Shown here piece after piece: positions 18,616 through 29,747 of a DNA stretch of 64,000 bases. Every line of letters starts with the position of its first letter. The first letter of the stretch is position 1. The stretch spans positions 506,001-570,000 of the forward strand of contig NZ_CP146343.1 of assembly GCF_037055275.1 (NCBI RefSeq), read 5' to 3'. The position numbers were made by a program, and so were the translations under genes. The notes under the pieces were generated by a model that saw nothing but the letters and a program-made list of their open reading frames with translations, was not told the DNA's origin and did not search any database. The stretch is from Pseudomonas sp. ML2-2023-3 (lineage in GTDB: Bacteria > Pseudomonadota > Gammaproteobacteria > Pseudomonadales > Pseudomonadaceae).

Positions 18616-19971
18616 ATGTTTGCTTTTTTCCGACCTGCCGCACACCAGGCTCCCCTGCCTGAAGAAAAAATAGACAGCACCTATCGACGACTGCGCTGGC
18701 AGATTTTCGCCGGTATCTTTTTTGGTTACGCCGGTTACTACCTGCTGCGTAAAAACTTCTCGCTGGCCATGCCTTACCTGATTGACGAGGGTTATACCCG
18801 GGGTCAACTGGGCGTGGCGATGTCGGCGATAGCCATTGCCTACGGCCTGTCCAAGTTCCTGATGGGACTGGTGTCCGACCGCTCTAATCCACGCTTCTTT
18901 TTGCCTTTTGGCTTGATGATTTCAGCTGGGGTCATGTTCATTTTCGGTTTCGCACCTTGGGCAACGTCCAGCGTGACCATGATGTTCATTTTGCTGTTTA
19001 TCAACGGCTGGGCTCAGGGCATGGGCTGGCCGCCCAGTGGCCGGACCATGGTTCACTGGTGGTCGCAGAAAGAACGCGGCGGTGTGGTGTCTGTGTGGAA
19101 CGTGGCCCACAACGTGGGCGGCGGCCTGATCGGCCCGCTGTTTTTGCTGGGCATGGCCTGGTTCAACGACTGGCACGCCGCTTTCTATGTACCCGCCACC
19201 GTTGCCCTGTTAGTGGCACTGTTTGCGTTTATTGCCATGCGCGATACGCCGCAGTCAGTCGGCTTGCCGCCGATTGAAGAGTACAAAAATGATTATCCGG
19301 CGGGTTACGACGCCAGCCACGAAGACGAGTTCAGTGCCAAAGAGATCTTCGTCAAATACGTGCTGCGCAACAAAATGCTCTGGTATATCGCCATGGCCAA
19401 CGTGTTCGTTTACCTGCTGCGCTATGGCGTACTGGACTGGGCGCCAACCTATCTGAAGGAAGCCAAGCACTTCACGGTGGACACCACCTCGTGGGCGTAC
19501 TTCTTCTACGAGTGGGCAGGGATTCCGGGCACGCTGCTGTGCGGCTGGATGTCGGACAAGATCTTTCGCGGCAATCGCGGCCTGACCGGCATCGTGTTCA
19601 TGTCGCTGGTGACTGTTGCGACACTGGTTTACTGGCTCAACCCGCCGGGCAACCCGACCATCGACATGATCGCGCTGTTTTCTATCGGCTTCCTGATTTA
19701 TGGGCCGGTGATGCTGATCGGCTTGCAGGCTCTGGAACTGGCACCCAAGAAAGCTGCAGGGACTGCCGCAGGCTTTACCGGGTTGTTCGGCTACCTGGGC
19801 GGTTCGGTCGCGGCCAGCGCGGCAATGGGCTACCTGGTTGACCACTTCGGTTGGGATGGCGGCTTTGTGCTGCTGATCAGCGCGTGCCTGTTGGCCATCG
19901 CGTTCATGATCCCGACCCTGCGCCACAAAAATGTGGCCAGTGAAGAACGTGCGGTTACTGCTCCCGCCTAA
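18616..19971 (+). CDS. glpT: Glycerol-3-phosphate transporter
   Basis: A 451-aa major-facilitator antiporter with twelve predicted membrane helices that imports glycerol-3-phosphate in exchange for phosphate. Family features are [20 protein letters not shown] at the first helix, [14 protein letters not shown] between helices 2 and 3, and [20 protein letters not shown] in helices 4-5. The loop-10 segment [20 protein letters not shown] is also typical. GGAG lies 9-12 nt before the ATG. Its stop overlaps that of convergent chaC by a few bases. No other glp gene is adjacent. Confidence 0.95.
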   Translation: MFAFFRPAAHQAPLPEEKIDSTYRRLRWQIFAGIFFGYAGYYLLRKNFSLAMPYLIDEGYTRGQLGVAMSAIAIAYGLSKFLMGLVSDRSNPRFFLPFGLMISAGVMFIFGFAPWATSSVTMMFILLFINGWAQGMGWPPSGRTMVHWWSQKERGGVVSVWNVAHNVGGGLIGPLFLLGMAWFNDWHAAFYVPATVALLVALFAFIAMRDTPQSVGLPPIEEYKNDYPAGYDASHEDEFSAKEIFVKYVLRNKMLWYIAMANVFVYLLRYGVLDWAPTYLKEAKHFTVDTTSWAYFFYEWAGIPGTLLCGWMSDKIFRGNRGLTGIVFMSLVTVATLVYWLNPPGNPTIDMIALFSIGFLIYGPVMLIGLQALELAPKKAAGTAAGFTGLFGYLGGSVAASAAMGYLVDHFGWDGGFVLLISACLLAIAFMIPTLRHKNVASEERAVTAPA

Positions 19972-20627
19972 GGCGTGATCGGCACACAGCGCTTGAGCCG
20001 CGCCTCCAGATTTCGATCTGGCATGGCGTGGCTGCGCAGGGCGCTTACGGTCTGCTCGACATAATCGCGAGTCGTACCGTAGCGTCCGCTGGCGTTGGCC
20101 AGTACCTGGCTCAACACGCCATCCGGCAAGTTGCCCGCATAGCTGGGTAGATGTCGCTCCAGCACAAACCCCAAAGCCTGCACCTGACTGCCGTCTTCGA
20201 GTCGGCACGTCAGCCAGTGCGGTCGATACGAGGGCACTGGCATTTCACGCAGCCACAGGGCGTAAAGCGAAGCGTCGAGGTTGTCTTCCGGCAAGCGATA
20301 AGCGAAGCCACTGCACGAACCACCACGGTCCAGGCCAAAGACCAGGCCCGGCCACTGAGGTGTGCCGCGATGCTCGTGAGACCACAAATACAGCCCGCGA
20401 TGGTAGCCATGCACCCGGCCACGCACGCGTTCGACCGCCGTGCACTCAGGACGCCAGATCAGTGAACCATATGCAAATAGCCAGACCGGCCCGCCTTGAT
20501 GACGCGCCATGGTGCTGTGCATGGAGTTGAGCAATTGTTCTGGCGTCAGCGGCGCACCGAGATCAAGTCGCGGCGGATAAGCCAGATTCAGGCAAGAAGA
20601 TTCACTGATATTTATCGCTGGTGGCAT
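19968..20627 (-). CDS. chaC: ChaC-type glutathione-specific gamma-glutamylcyclotransferase
   Basis: A 219-aa protein with the family-opening [14 protein letters not shown] motif (substrate-binding YGSL), then VRGYH-like [20 protein letters not shown] and the [12 protein letters not shown] stretch leading to the catalytic glutamate region. ChaC enzymes cleave cytosolic glutathione to 5-oxoproline and Cys-Gly. Convergent with glpT, with overlapping stops. The name chaC follows family membership; there is no chaA/chaB neighbour. Confidence 0.88.
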   Translation of the reverse strand: MPPAINISESSCLNLAYPPRLDLGAPLTPEQLLNSMHSTMARHQGGPVWLFAYGSLIWRPECTAVERVRGRVHGYHRGLYLWSHEHRGTPQWPGLVFGLDRGGSCSGFAYRLPEDNLDASLYALWLREMPVPSYRPHWLTCRLEDGSQVQALGFVLERHLPSYAGNLPDGVLSQVLANASGRYGTTRDYVEQTVSALRSHAMPDRNLEARLKRCVPITP

Positions 20628-20829
20628 TGGGTCCTACAGGCATTACATGCAGTAAACAAAATAACGACATTAATCTTATAGCACCAAATGCCATATGGCC
20701 TGCTCGGCAAGACGTATGACCGGGCGACTTCATGATTGCAACTACACTAGAATTCGTTTTGTTCAGGGGATGTTCAAGTCATCCCTTTATAGTTGCTGGC
20801 CGCAGGCGCACGCCCAATGAGGTAGGTAG

Positions 20830-21309
20830 ATGAGAAAACTTGGGATTTGCTTCCTGGCGATACTGGCGTATGCCACTTCCGCACTGGCACAAGATGACGC
20901 ACAGCAAAAAAAAGAGGGGTTTTGGTATCTGCAAACCAGTGTCTATACCCGGCACTTTTCGCCAGACTCTGAGCACAACAACAATCAGGATCTAATCGGT
21001 ATTGAGCGCCATGACGCTTCAGGCTGGTTAGTTGGCGGGGCAACCTTTCGCAACTCATTTCGCCAGCGTTCGTATTACGCCTATGCGGGCAAGCGCTTTG
21101 ATAGCGACACCTACCCTGTGTATTTGAAGCTCACAGGCGGCCTGCTGGAAGGCTATCACGGCGAATATCAGGACAAGATCCCGCTTAACCGCTTTGGCGT
21201 AGCGCCGGTGATCATTCCTTCGGTCGGCGCCTACTATGGCCCGGCAGCCGTCGAGCTGGTGCTGCTGGGCTTCAATGCCGCAATGATCACCACCGGTTTA
21301 CGTTTTTGA
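20830..21309 (+). CDS. PagP-like outer-membrane beta-barrel protein
   Basis: 159 aa with a signal peptide ending ATSALA. The mature part reads as alternating beta-strands and ends in Phe (TTGLRF), as outer-membrane barrels do. Aligned by eye to E. coli PagP, ATFRNSFRQRSYYAYAGK matches the AFKDSF catalytic strand with Ser76 in place, APVIIPSVGAYYGPAAVEL matches the VLLPLASVGYGPVTFQM strand, and His42 is a candidate for the catalytic His. PagP palmitoylates lipid A. The Asp next to the catalytic Ser is Asn here. The Pseudomonas PagP type is known to be divergent. Confidence 0.6.
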   Translation: MRKLGICFLAILAYATSALAQDDAQQKKEGFWYLQTSVYTRHFSPDSEHNNNQDLIGIERHDASGWLVGGATFRNSFRQRSYYAYAGKRFDSDTYPVYLKLTGGLLEGYHGEYQDKIPLNRFGVAPVIIPSVGAYYGPAAVELVLLGFNAAMITTGLRF

Positions 21310-21318
21310 GGCAAAAAC

Positions 21319-21404
21319 TGTGGGAGCGGGCTTGCCGCGATGCAGACGGCGCGGTCTACCTGCATGACCGCCGTGATGCCATCGCGAGCAAGCCCGCTCC
21401 CACA
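21319..21404. repeat. REP doublet with the GTGGGAGCGGG core
   Basis: Inverted copies of TGTGGGAGCGGGCTTGC flank about 45 nt. The left arm lacks three bases of the usual GCTTGCTCGCGA (reads GCTTGCCGCGA). It sits between the convergent PagP-like gene and the reductase. Confidence 0.85.
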
Positions 21405-21407
21405 CAT

Positions 21408-22376
21408 TCAAGGCCGCGGGCAGTAGGCAAAGACGTCGGCGCGCATCTGGTGCGCGTCCATGCCGGCTGCCACCAGGGCGTCGAGGGTGCCGTAGATCAT
21501 CGCCGGTGAACCGCTGGCATAGACATGCACACTGGCCAGATCGCTGATGTCTTCGCACACGGCTTCATGCAGCATGCCGCACCGACCTTCCCACCCGCAC
21601 AGATCACTCACCACTTTGTGCAGGAACAGGTTGGGGATTTTCTCCCATTGCTCCCACTCTTCCAGGGTGTAGAAATCTTCAGGACGACGTACACCCCAGT
21701 ACAAGTGCACCGGGTGCTTGAACCCTTTTGCGCGGCAATGCTCGATCAAACTGTGCATTTGCGCCATGCCGGTACCCGCAGCGATCAGCACCAGCGGGCC
21801 GTCCGGCAATTCGGACAAATGCGTGTCACCGAACGGCAGCTCGAGACGGACCATCTTGTTGCGCTGCAGTTGTTCGATCAGGCGCCGGGCGCTGTCCTCG
21901 CGAACCAGCACATGCAACTCAAGGTCGCGTCCCGAATGCGGGGCGCTGGCCAGTGAAAATGCCGACTTGTCGCCATTTTCACGCTCCAGCATCACGTATT
22001 GCCCGGCGTGATAACGCGGCGGCTTGCCTGCAGGCGCACGCAAGCGCACCCGCCACACATCGCCACCCATATCGACACATTCGGTCAACTGACACGCCAG
22101 GCTACGCACCGGTAACTCTCCCAACGCAAGCACGCCATCCCACAACACCACACAGTCTTCAAGCGGGGCCGCCAGGCAGGTATAAAACTCGCCATGATCG
22201 CGCACGTCACCCGCTTGCTCCACCTGGCCCTCAACCAGCAAGGCCGCACACACGTGGCAATTACCATTGCGACAGCTCTGCGGGCATTCATAGCCCAGAC
22301 GTTGCGCCGCATCCAGAATTCGCTCGCCAGGCAAGGTTTCCAGCACCGCACCTGAAGGCTGCAAGGTTACACGCAT
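21408..22376 (-). CDS. Ferredoxin-NAD(P)H reductase, CDP-6-deoxy-glucoseen reductase (AscD) type
   Basis: 322 aa. An N-terminal plant-type [2Fe-2S] domain carries the CRNGNCHVC cluster motif with the fourth Cys in YTC. A ferredoxin-reductase FAD domain (YHAGQYVMLERENG, FSLASAP) and an NAD domain (LIAAGTGMAQMHSLIE, C-terminal FAYCPRP) follow. The fold moves electrons from NAD(P)H through FAD to the Fe-S cluster. Its ATG at 22376 overlaps the ubiD stop (TGATG), so the two are coupled. The name by homology implies 3-deoxysugar synthesis, but coupling to ubiD suggests another electron acceptor. Confidence 0.85.
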   Translation of the reverse strand: MRVTLQPSGAVLETLPGERILDAAQRLGYECPQSCRNGNCHVCAALLVEGQVEQAGDVRDHGEFYTCLAAPLEDCVVLWDGVLALGELPVRSLACQLTECVDMGGDVWRVRLRAPAGKPPRYHAGQYVMLERENGDKSAFSLASAPHSGRDLELHVLVREDSARRLIEQLQRNKMVRLELPFGDTHLSELPDGPLVLIAAGTGMAQMHSLIEHCRAKGFKHPVHLYWGVRRPEDFYTLEEWEQWEKIPNLFLHKVVSDLCGWEGRCGMLHEAVCEDISDLASVHVYASGSPAMIYGTLDALVAAGMDAHQMRADVFAYCPRP

Positions 22377-23842
22377 CAATCTATTCCTAATTGATTCCAG
22401 ATGTCATCGATCCGGCGAGTGACCGCCTCATCCTTGACGATGACACGGCCCCATTCGCGGGTGGTTTCACCTGGCCATTTGTTGGTTGCATCCAGCCCCA
22501 TCTTCGAACCCAGGCCGGAAACCGGCGAGGCAAAGTCGAGGTAATCGATGGGCGTGTTATCGATCATCACCGTATCGCGCTTGGGATCCATGCGCGTGGT
22601 GATGGCCCAGATCACGTCGTTCCAGTCGCGGGCATTGATGTCGTCGTCGGTGACGATAACGAATTTGGTGTACATGAACTGGCGCAAAAACGACCACACA
22701 CCCAGCATTACGCGCTTGGCGTGCCCCGGATACTGCTTTTTGATGGTCACGATGGCCATCCGATACGAGCAGCCTTCGGGTGGCAGGTAGAAGTCGGTAA
22801 TTTCCGGAAACTGCTTTTGCAGGATCGGCACAAACACTTCATTCAGCGCCACGCCCAAAATCGCCGGCTCATCCGGTGGACGGCCGGTGTAGGTGCTGTG
22901 GTAGATCGGCTTGACCCGGTGGGTGATGCGCTCAACGGTAAATACCGGGAAGCTGTCGACTTCGTTGTAGTAACCGGTGTGGTCACCGTACGGGCCTTCG
23001 GGGGCCATCTCGCCAGGGTGGATCACGCCTTCAAGAATGATTTCAGCCGTGGCCGGCACTTGCAGGTCATTACCGCGACACTTCACCAGCTCGGTGCGAT
23101 TGCCACGTAGCAAGCCCGCGAAGGCGTATTCGGAAAGGCTGTCCGGCACGGGGGTGACGGCGCCGAGAATGGTCGCAGGATCTGCACCCAGGGCCACGGA
23201 AACCGGGAATGGCTGGCCGGGGTGTTTTTCGCACCAGTCACGGTAGTCCAGCGCGCCGCCACGGTGGCTCAACCAGCGCATGATGACCTTGTTGCGACCA
23301 ATCACTTGCTGGCGATAAATGCCCAGGTTCTGACGTTCCTTGTTCGGACCTTTGGTCACGGTCAGGCCCCAGGTAATCAGGGGCGCAACATCGCCCGGCC
23401 AGCAGTGCTGGACCGGCAACTGACCGAGGTCGACGTCATCACCTTCAACGACCACTTCCTGGCACACCGCGTCCTTGACGACTTTCGGGGCCATGGCAAT
23501 GATCTTGCGGAAGATCGGCAACTTGGACCACGCGTCTTTCAGACCTTTAGGCGGCTCGGGTTCTTTAAGGAACGCCAGCAGCTTGCCGATTTCACGTAAT
23601 TCACTGACCGCTTCGGCGCCCATGCCCAAGGCCACGCGCTCCGGCGTACCAAACAGGTTGCCGAGCACAGGGATGTCGTAACCCACCGGGTTTTCGAACA
23701 GCAAAGCCGGACCTTTGGCGCGCAAAGTGCGATCGCAAATTTCTGTCATTTCCAGCTTGGGAGACACTGGAACCTGGATGCGCTTGAGTTCGCCGCGCTT
23801 TTCCAGGCCGCTGATAAAGTCGCGTAAGTCGCGATACTGCAT
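22376..23842 (-). CDS. ubiD: 4-hydroxy-3-polyprenylbenzoate decarboxylase
   Basis: A 488-aa UbiD, which decarboxylates the polyprenylated ring of the ubiquinone precursor using prenylated FMN made by UbiX. The start [20 protein letters not shown] is at the normal position; the frame extends upstream without similarity. Conserved segments include [19 protein letters not shown] (prFMN and metal site), [13 protein letters not shown] and the C-terminal [13 protein letters not shown]. It is followed without a gap by the Fe-S reductase. rho lies downstream beyond a terminator. Confidence 0.96.
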   Translation of the reverse strand: MQYRDLRDFISGLEKRGELKRIQVPVSPKLEMTEICDRTLRAKGPALLFENPVGYDIPVLGNLFGTPERVALGMGAEAVSELREIGKLLAFLKEPEPPKGLKDAWSKLPIFRKIIAMAPKVVKDAVCQEVVVEGDDVDLGQLPVQHCWPGDVAPLITWGLTVTKGPNKERQNLGIYRQQVIGRNKVIMRWLSHRGGALDYRDWCEKHPGQPFPVSVALGADPATILGAVTPVPDSLSEYAFAGLLRGNRTELVKCRGNDLQVPATAEIILEGVIHPGEMAPEGPYGDHTGYYNEVDSFPVFTVERITHRVKPIYHSTYTGRPPDEPAILGVALNEVFVPILQKQFPEITDFYLPPEGCSYRMAIVTIKKQYPGHAKRVMLGVWSFLRQFMYTKFVIVTDDDINARDWNDVIWAITTRMDPKRDTVMIDNTPIDYLDFASPVSGLGSKMGLDATNKWPGETTREWGRVIVKDEAVTRRIDDIWNQLGID

Positions 23843-23944
23843 GCTTGAGCCTCGTAGTGGCCGTGGCGTTGGGAGACAGAGTGTAGCGCCCAAGCCGTCT
23901 GTTCAGAAGGGAGAGCTGCCCGGATCAAAAAAGCTCAGACAGCA

Positions 23945-23968
23945 AAAAGCCGGGTTTCCCCGGCTTTT
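23945..23968 (-). terminator. Intrinsic terminator of rho
   Basis: Read on the minus strand, GCCGGGGAAACCCGGCTTTTT is a 6-bp GC stem with a GAAA tetraloop followed by a T-run, 17 nt after the rho stop. The A-run on the other side would let it work for both strands. Confidence 0.85.
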
Positions 23969-23984
23969 GCTTGCCTGCGACGAC

Positions 23985-25244
<1,260 letters not shown>

Positions 25245-25441
25245 ATAGGAATGACGTAATCATTTATGGAGGGGGAAATTAAGCTTTTGGCTTAATGAGG
25301 CCGCGCCGCAGAGAAGGCGACAGGATCGCGTACTAATTCGATAAGGAGTGCGTCGGCGACGGCTTGCAGGGGGCAGTGGAGAAACCAGTGCGGGGCCGAA
25401 TGTACCACTTGAGTTTCATAGCGTCTAGTCCTTGAGCCATG

Positions 25442-25469
25442 AAAAAGCCCCGCATTTAGCGGGGCCTTT
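25442..25469 (-). terminator. Intrinsic terminator of trxA
   Basis: On the minus strand GCCCCGCTAAATGCGGGGC followed by TTTTT forms a 7-bp stem with a 5-nt loop, 9 nt past the trxA stop. It separates trxA from rho. Confidence 0.9.
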
Positions 25470-25477
25470 ATCGACGC

Positions 25478-25807
25478 TTAGATGTTGGCGTCGAGGAATG
25501 CAGCCAACTGCGACTTCGACAGCGCACCGACCTTGGTGGCTTCGACGTTGCCGTTCTTGAACAGCATCAACGTAGGAATACCACGTACGCCGTGCTTGGC
25601 CGGGGTTTCCTGGTTTTCATCAATGTTCAGCTTGGCAACAGTCAGCTTGCCTTTGTAAGTCTCTGCGATCTCGTCCAGAACCGGCGCGATCATTTTGCAA
25701 GGGCCACACCATTCAGCCCAGTAGTCGACCAGTACAGCGCCTTCAGCCTTGAGAACATCGGCCTCAAAGCTAGCGTCGGTGACGTGTTTAATAAGATCGC
25801 TGCTCAT
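25478..25807 (-). CDS. trxA: Thioredoxin 1
   Basis: A 109-aa thioredoxin with the active site AEWCGPCK and the conserved [16 protein letters not shown] segment containing the cis-proline. It reduces cytoplasmic disulfides and serves as electron donor to ribonucleotide reductase and others. The ATG at 25807 ([14 protein letters not shown]) gives the standard length; the open frame extends eight codons further. It has its own terminator and is a monocistron ahead of rho. Confidence 0.97.
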   Translation of the reverse strand: MSSDLIKHVTDASFEADVLKAEGAVLVDYWAEWCGPCKMIAPVLDEIAETYKGKLTVAKLNIDENQETPAKHGVRGIPTLMLFKNGNVEATKVGALSKSQLAAFLDANI

Positions 25808-25927
25808 GGAAGTCTCCGTGGTTGTAAGCAAAAACGTAGCACATCATAGCCGTCATCACCGCGTTCAGGAAGGTGAGGGATGATTGACTCTTACTATAGT
25901 GGTGCATGAGTGCGGATATCGCCCGCT

Positions 25928-26635
25928 TCACAAGCCGGCAGGGGTGACGAACACTATCCCGGTTCGTGATGCAGCCTGGCGAATGTGCTCGCCCATGGCT
26001 TTATGCGCGGGGCCACTGGCGTGGCGGGCCAGTGCCCGGAGTATTTTGCGATGTTCCTGCCAGGTTTCCATCACCCGCTCACGGCGGATGAACGGCAACT
26101 TCTGGCTTTCGAGAAAAATATCGGCGCGGGTAATCAAAATATTGGCCATTGCCTGATTGCCACTGGCGCGCAGAATCAGTTGATGAAACTCGAAGTCCAG
26201 TTGCGCGGCCCGCTCAAAATCCTCGGCGCGCAATTCATGACGCATTGCCTCGACATTGTCTTGCAGCACGTCCAGTTCGTCGCGGGTCAACCGCACCGCC
26301 GCCAGCCCGGCGGCAAAGCCTTCCAGCGCGTAACGCAGCTGGAAAATATCCTGCGCGCAGGCCTGCGCCGCAAAGGGCCAGTCCGCCGCCGGCGTCACGA
26401 CCGCGGGCTCATCTGCCGCCTGGACATACACACCTTTGCCCGGCTGCACGCTGATCACGCCCAGTGCGCTGAGTGAGGACAACGCCTCGCGCAACGATGC
26501 CCGGCTGACACCCAGTTGCACGGCCAGCTCGCGTTGAGACGGCAAGGCATCGCCCGGTACAAAACCGTTCTCGACGATCAATTTACGAATGGCCAGCAAT
26601 GCCACTTCGGGTACGGCCCGTGCGCTTGAATTCAT
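25928..26635 (-). CDS. GntR/FCD-family transcriptional regulator
   Basis: 235 aa. The N-terminal winged helix (PSQRELAVQLGVSRASLREA, wing GKGVYV) is followed by an all-helical FCD ligand domain with metal-ligand-type residues (DFEFHQLILRASGN and EHRKILRALA). FCD regulators usually repress a neighbouring transport or catabolic operon until an organic or amino acid binds. It is divergent from a complete amino-acid ABC importer, which is its likely target. The ATG at 26635 is chosen because the upstream 25 codons have no family similarity. Confidence 0.9.
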   Translation of the reverse strand: MNSSARAVPEVALLAIRKLIVENGFVPGDALPSQRELAVQLGVSRASLREALSSLSALGVISVQPGKGVYVQAADEPAVVTPAADWPFAAQACAQDIFQLRYALEGFAAGLAAVRLTRDELDVLQDNVEAMRHELRAEDFERAAQLDFEFHQLILRASGNQAMANILITRADIFLESQKLPFIRRERVMETWQEHRKILRALARHASGPAHKAMGEHIRQAASRTGIVFVTPAGL

Positions 26636-26758
26636 CACAAATCGGCTTGATCGGCTCAGGAAAGCCGTAGTTGTAAAGCTATTGCCAACGCTCGGCAAGT
26701 CACGCCCCAAGCCGGTTCAAGCCTTGGAACGAACGCTCGATCGAGGTGCAAAAAACCC

Positions 26759-26784
26759 GACCACTGTTCAGACCAGTCCGACCA
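26759..26784. promoter_or_regulatory. Three GACCA repeats, candidate regulator sites
   Basis: GACCA occurs at 26759, 26771 and 26780 in the 256-bp space between the GntR gene and the importer operon. Direct repeats with 12- and 9-bp steps could bind the neighbouring regulator. GntR sites are usually palindromic, so support is weak. Confidence 0.25.
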
Positions 26785-26891
26785 CCACAAGCCTTCTTTC
26801 ATCAGCTTCGCAGGCCATAAATCCCCTGTTGGCATGGCCTGTGCTCTGTCCAAAACAGACACCACCGCCCGCCCGTTCCCGGAGAGTTGCC

Positions 26892-27677
26892 ATGACCCAG
26901 CGCTACAGCGCCCTGATTTGCGCCTTGTTCGCCAGCCTGATGCTGAGCCAGGCCCCGGCTCACGCCAATGACCTTGAGGATGTAATTGCACGCGGCACGC
27001 TCAAGGTCGCAGTCCCTCAGGATTTTCCGCCCTTCGGCTCGGTGGGCCCTGACATGAAGCCTCGGGGGCTGGACATCGACACCGCCAAACTGCTGGCCGA
27101 CCAGCTCAAGGTCAAGCTTGAGCTGACCCCCGTCAACAGCACCAATCGCGTGCCTTACCTGACGACCGGCAAAGTCGACGTGGTGATTTCCAGCCTCGGT
27201 AAAAACCCTGATCGCGAAAAAGTCATCGACTTCTCAAACGCTTACGCGCCGTTCTACCTGGGCGTGTTTGGACCGCCAGACGTTCAAATCAAAACCCTGG
27301 ACGACCTCAAGGGTAAAACCATCAGCGTCACCCGGGGTGCGATCGAAGACATCGAACTGACCAACGTGGCTCCTGCCGGCGTCACGATCAAGCGCTTCGA
27401 AGACAACAACTCAACCATCGCCGCTTACCTGGCGGGCCAGGTGGACTTGATCGCCAGTGGCAACGTGGTGATGGTCACCATCAGCGAGCGCAACCCCAAG
27501 CGTCTCCCGGCGATGAAGCTCAAACTCAAGGATTCGCCGGTCTACGTGGGCGTCAACAAGGGCCAGCCCGAGTTGCTGGACAAAGTGAACCAGATTCTCG
27601 CCACGGCCAAGGCTGACGGCAGCCTGGAGAAAAACGCGCTGCAATGGCTCAAAGAGCCGCTGCCCGCTGACCTCTGA
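26892..27677 (+). CDS. Amino-acid ABC transporter substrate-binding protein (SBP_bac_3)
   Basis: 261 aa with a signal peptide (ALICALFASLMLSQAPAHA). The mature protein starts NDLEDVIARGTLKVAVPQDF, the usual beta-strand opening of polar amino-acid binding proteins, with GLDIDTAKLLADQL and the VDVVISSLGKNPDREKVIDFS segment that closes the ligand pocket. Residues at the ligand site suggest an amino acid, but I cannot name it. First gene of a four-gene importer operon, 21 nt before the first permease gene. Confidence 0.92.
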   Translation: MTQRYSALICALFASLMLSQAPAHANDLEDVIARGTLKVAVPQDFPPFGSVGPDMKPRGLDIDTAKLLADQLKVKLELTPVNSTNRVPYLTTGKVDVVISSLGKNPDREKVIDFSNAYAPFYLGVFGPPDVQIKTLDDLKGKTISVTRGAIEDIELTNVAPAGVTIKRFEDNNSTIAAYLAGQVDLIASGNVVMVTISERNPKRLPAMKLKLKDSPVYVGVNKGQPELLDKVNQILATAKADGSLEKNALQWLKEPLPADL

Positions 27678-27698
27678 TAGCTTGCGACGAGGTCAATC

Positions 27699-28364
27699 AT
27701 GGCTTATCAGTTCGACTTTTTACCGGTGCTGCAAAACAGCGACCTGTTAGTGCGTGGCGCCCTGTTCACGCTTGAACTGACCGCTATCGGCACAGTGCTC
27801 GGGGTCAGCCTGGGGATTGTCGGCGCTGTGGTCCGGGCGTGGAATATTCGACCTTTCGCTGCGCTGTTCGGGCTGTATGTCGAGTTGATCCGCAACACGC
27901 CGTTTCTGGTGCAGCTGTTTTTTATCTTCTTTGGCCTGCCAGGCCTGGGTGTGCACATCAGCGAATGGCAGGCCGCGGTGCTGGCGATGGTGATCAACCT
28001 GGGCGCCTATTCCACGGAAATAATTCGTGCGGGCATTCAGGCCATCCCCAAAGGCCAGCTGGAAGCGGCATCGGCCCTGGCCATGAGCCGGTTCGAGACG
28101 TTTCGTTATGTGGTGCTGCAACCGGCGCTGGCCAAGGTTTGGCCCGCCTTGAGCAGCCAGATCATCATCGTGATGCTCGGGTCGGCGGTCTGCTCGCAAA
28201 TCGCCACCGAAGAGCTGAGCTTTTTTGCCAACTTCATTCAGTCGCGCAACTTCCGGGCATTTGAAACCTATGCCCTGACGACCCTGATCTACCTGTGCAT
28301 GGCCTTGCTGATCCGCCAGTTGCTGAACGGGTTCGGCCGCCGTTACCTGAGCAGGAGCCGCTGA
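27699..28364 (+). CDS. Amino-acid ABC transporter permease 1 (HisM/GlnP type)
   Basis: A 221-aa membrane protein with about five helices and the three-residue signature of polar amino-acid permeases. RNTPFLVQLFFIFFGLPGLG is followed by STEIIRAGIQAIPKGQLEAA, the EAA loop that contacts the ATPase. It is coupled to the second permease by TGATG overlap at 28362-28366, so the two are made in equal amounts as a heterodimer. Confidence 0.93.
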   Translation: MAYQFDFLPVLQNSDLLVRGALFTLELTAIGTVLGVSLGIVGAVVRAWNIRPFAALFGLYVELIRNTPFLVQLFFIFFGLPGLGVHISEWQAAVLAMVINLGAYSTEIIRAGIQAIPKGQLEAASALAMSRFETFRYVVLQPALAKVWPALSSQIIIVMLGSAVCSQIATEELSFFANFIQSRNFRAFETYALTTLIYLCMALLIRQLLNGFGRRYLSRSR

Positions 28365-29011
28365 TGGACTTCACCTTATGGGACATCGTGCGCAATTTGC
28401 TGATGGGTTTGCAGTGGACAGCCGCCCTGTCACTTGTGGCGTTTATCGGCGGCGGCCTGATCGGTTTGCTGGTGCTGCTGATGCGCATCTCCAAAAGCCG
28501 CTTCGCCCGCACTCTGGCACGCTGCTATATAGAGCTGTTCCAAGGCACGCCCTTGCTGATGCAACTGTTCCTGATCTTCTTTGGCGTGGCCTTGCTGGGC
28601 ATCGATATTTCGCCGTGGATGGCCGCCGCGCTGGCCCTGACGCTGTTCACCAGCGCCTACCTGGCCGAGATCTGGCGTGGCTGTGTCGAGTCGATTGCCC
28701 ACGGCCAGTGGGAGGCCTCGGCAAGCCTGGCCATGAGCCCGCTTGAGCAGTTGCGCCATGTGATCCTGCCGCAAGCCTTGCGGGTTGCCATCGCGCCCAC
28801 TGTGGGGTTTTCAGTGCAGGTCATCAAAGGCACTGCCGTGACCTCCATCATCGGTTTCACCGAACTGACCAAGACCGGCAGCATGCTGGCCAACGCGACC
28901 TTTGAGCCCTTTATGGTCTATGGCCTGGTGGCGCTCGGTTACTTCCTCCTGTGCTACCCCTTGTCGCTCAGTGCGCGCCATCTGGAAAGGAAACTGCATG
29001 CCTCTGCTTAG
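28364..29011 (+). CDS. Amino-acid ABC transporter permease 2
   Basis: 215 aa, paralogous to permease 1: FQGTPLLMQLFLIFFGVALLG, then AYLAEIWRGCVESIAHGQWEAS with the EAA loop, then VIKGTAVTSIIGFTELT near the C-terminus. Its start is inside the stop of permease 1, and its last 14 nt overlap the start of the ATPase gene. The ATG at 28364 (MDFTLWDIVRNLL) is taken because the preceding 23 codons of the open frame lie within permease 1. Confidence 0.93.
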   Translation: MDFTLWDIVRNLLMGLQWTAALSLVAFIGGGLIGLLVLLMRISKSRFARTLARCYIELFQGTPLLMQLFLIFFGVALLGIDISPWMAAALALTLFTSAYLAEIWRGCVESIAHGQWEASASLAMSPLEQLRHVILPQALRVAIAPTVGFSVQVIKGTAVTSIIGFTELTKTGSMLANATFEPFMVYGLVALGYFLLCYPLSLSARHLERKLHASA

Positions 29012-29735
29012 AGTTACCGCCCTGCATAAATATTACGGCGACCACCATGTGCTCAAAGGCATCGACCTGACCGTCGAGCAGGGCCAGGTTGTCGCGATCA
29101 TCGGTCGCAGCGGCTCGGGCAAGAGCACCCTGCTCAGAACCCTGAACGGGCTGGAGTCCATTAACGACGGGGTCATTGAAGTCGATGACGAATACCTGGA
29201 CGCCGCCCGCGCCGACTTGCGCAGCCTGCGCCAAAAGGTCGGCATGGTGTTTCAGCAGTTCAATCTGTTCCCGCACCTTAGCGTGGGCGAAAACGTCATG
29301 CTCGCCCCGCAAGTGGTGCAAAAAGTCCCCAAAGCCAAGGCCGCAGCCTTAGCGCGGGAAATGCTGGAGCGGGTGGGCCTGGGCGACAAGTTCGACGCGT
29401 TCCCCGAGCGTCTGTCAGGCGGGCAGCAGCAGCGTGTGGCGATTGCCCGGGCGCTGGCCATGTCACCCAAGGTGCTGCTGTGTGACGAAATCACCTCGGC
29501 CCTCGACCCGGAACTGGTCAACGAGGTGCTCAGCGTGGTGCGCCAGCTGGCCCGCGAAGGCATGACGCTGATCATGGTCACCCACGAAATGCGTTTTGCC
29601 CGTGAGGTGGGCGACAAGCTGGTATTCATGCACCAGGGCAAGGTGCATGAAGTGGGCGATCCAAAAGAGCTGTTCGCCAATCCGAAAACCCCGGAACTGG
29701 CGAATTTTATCGGGACGGTGGAGGTGAACGATTAA
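28998..29735 (+). CDS. Amino-acid ABC transporter ATP-binding protein
   Basis: A 245-aa ATPase of the GlnQ/HisP class: Walker A GRSGSGKST, Q-loop VFQQFNLFPHL, signature LSGGQQQRVAIARALA, Walker B VLLCDEITSALDPEL and H-loop VTHEM. It powers the two permeases encoded just upstream. The operon ends here and is followed by a REP doublet, with the unrelated ppx gene on the same strand after a gap of about 270 bp. Confidence 0.95.
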   Translation: MPLLRVTALHKYYGDHHVLKGIDLTVEQGQVVAIIGRSGSGKSTLLRTLNGLESINDGVIEVDDEYLDAARADLRSLRQKVGMVFQQFNLFPHLSVGENVMLAPQVVQKVPKAKAAALAREMLERVGLGDKFDAFPERLSGGQQQRVAIARALAMSPKVLLCDEITSALDPELVNEVLSVVRQLAREGMTLIMVTHEMRFAREVGDKLVFMHQGKVHEVGDPKELFANPKTPELANFIGTVEVND

Positions 29736-29747
29736 CCCATCCCTCCG

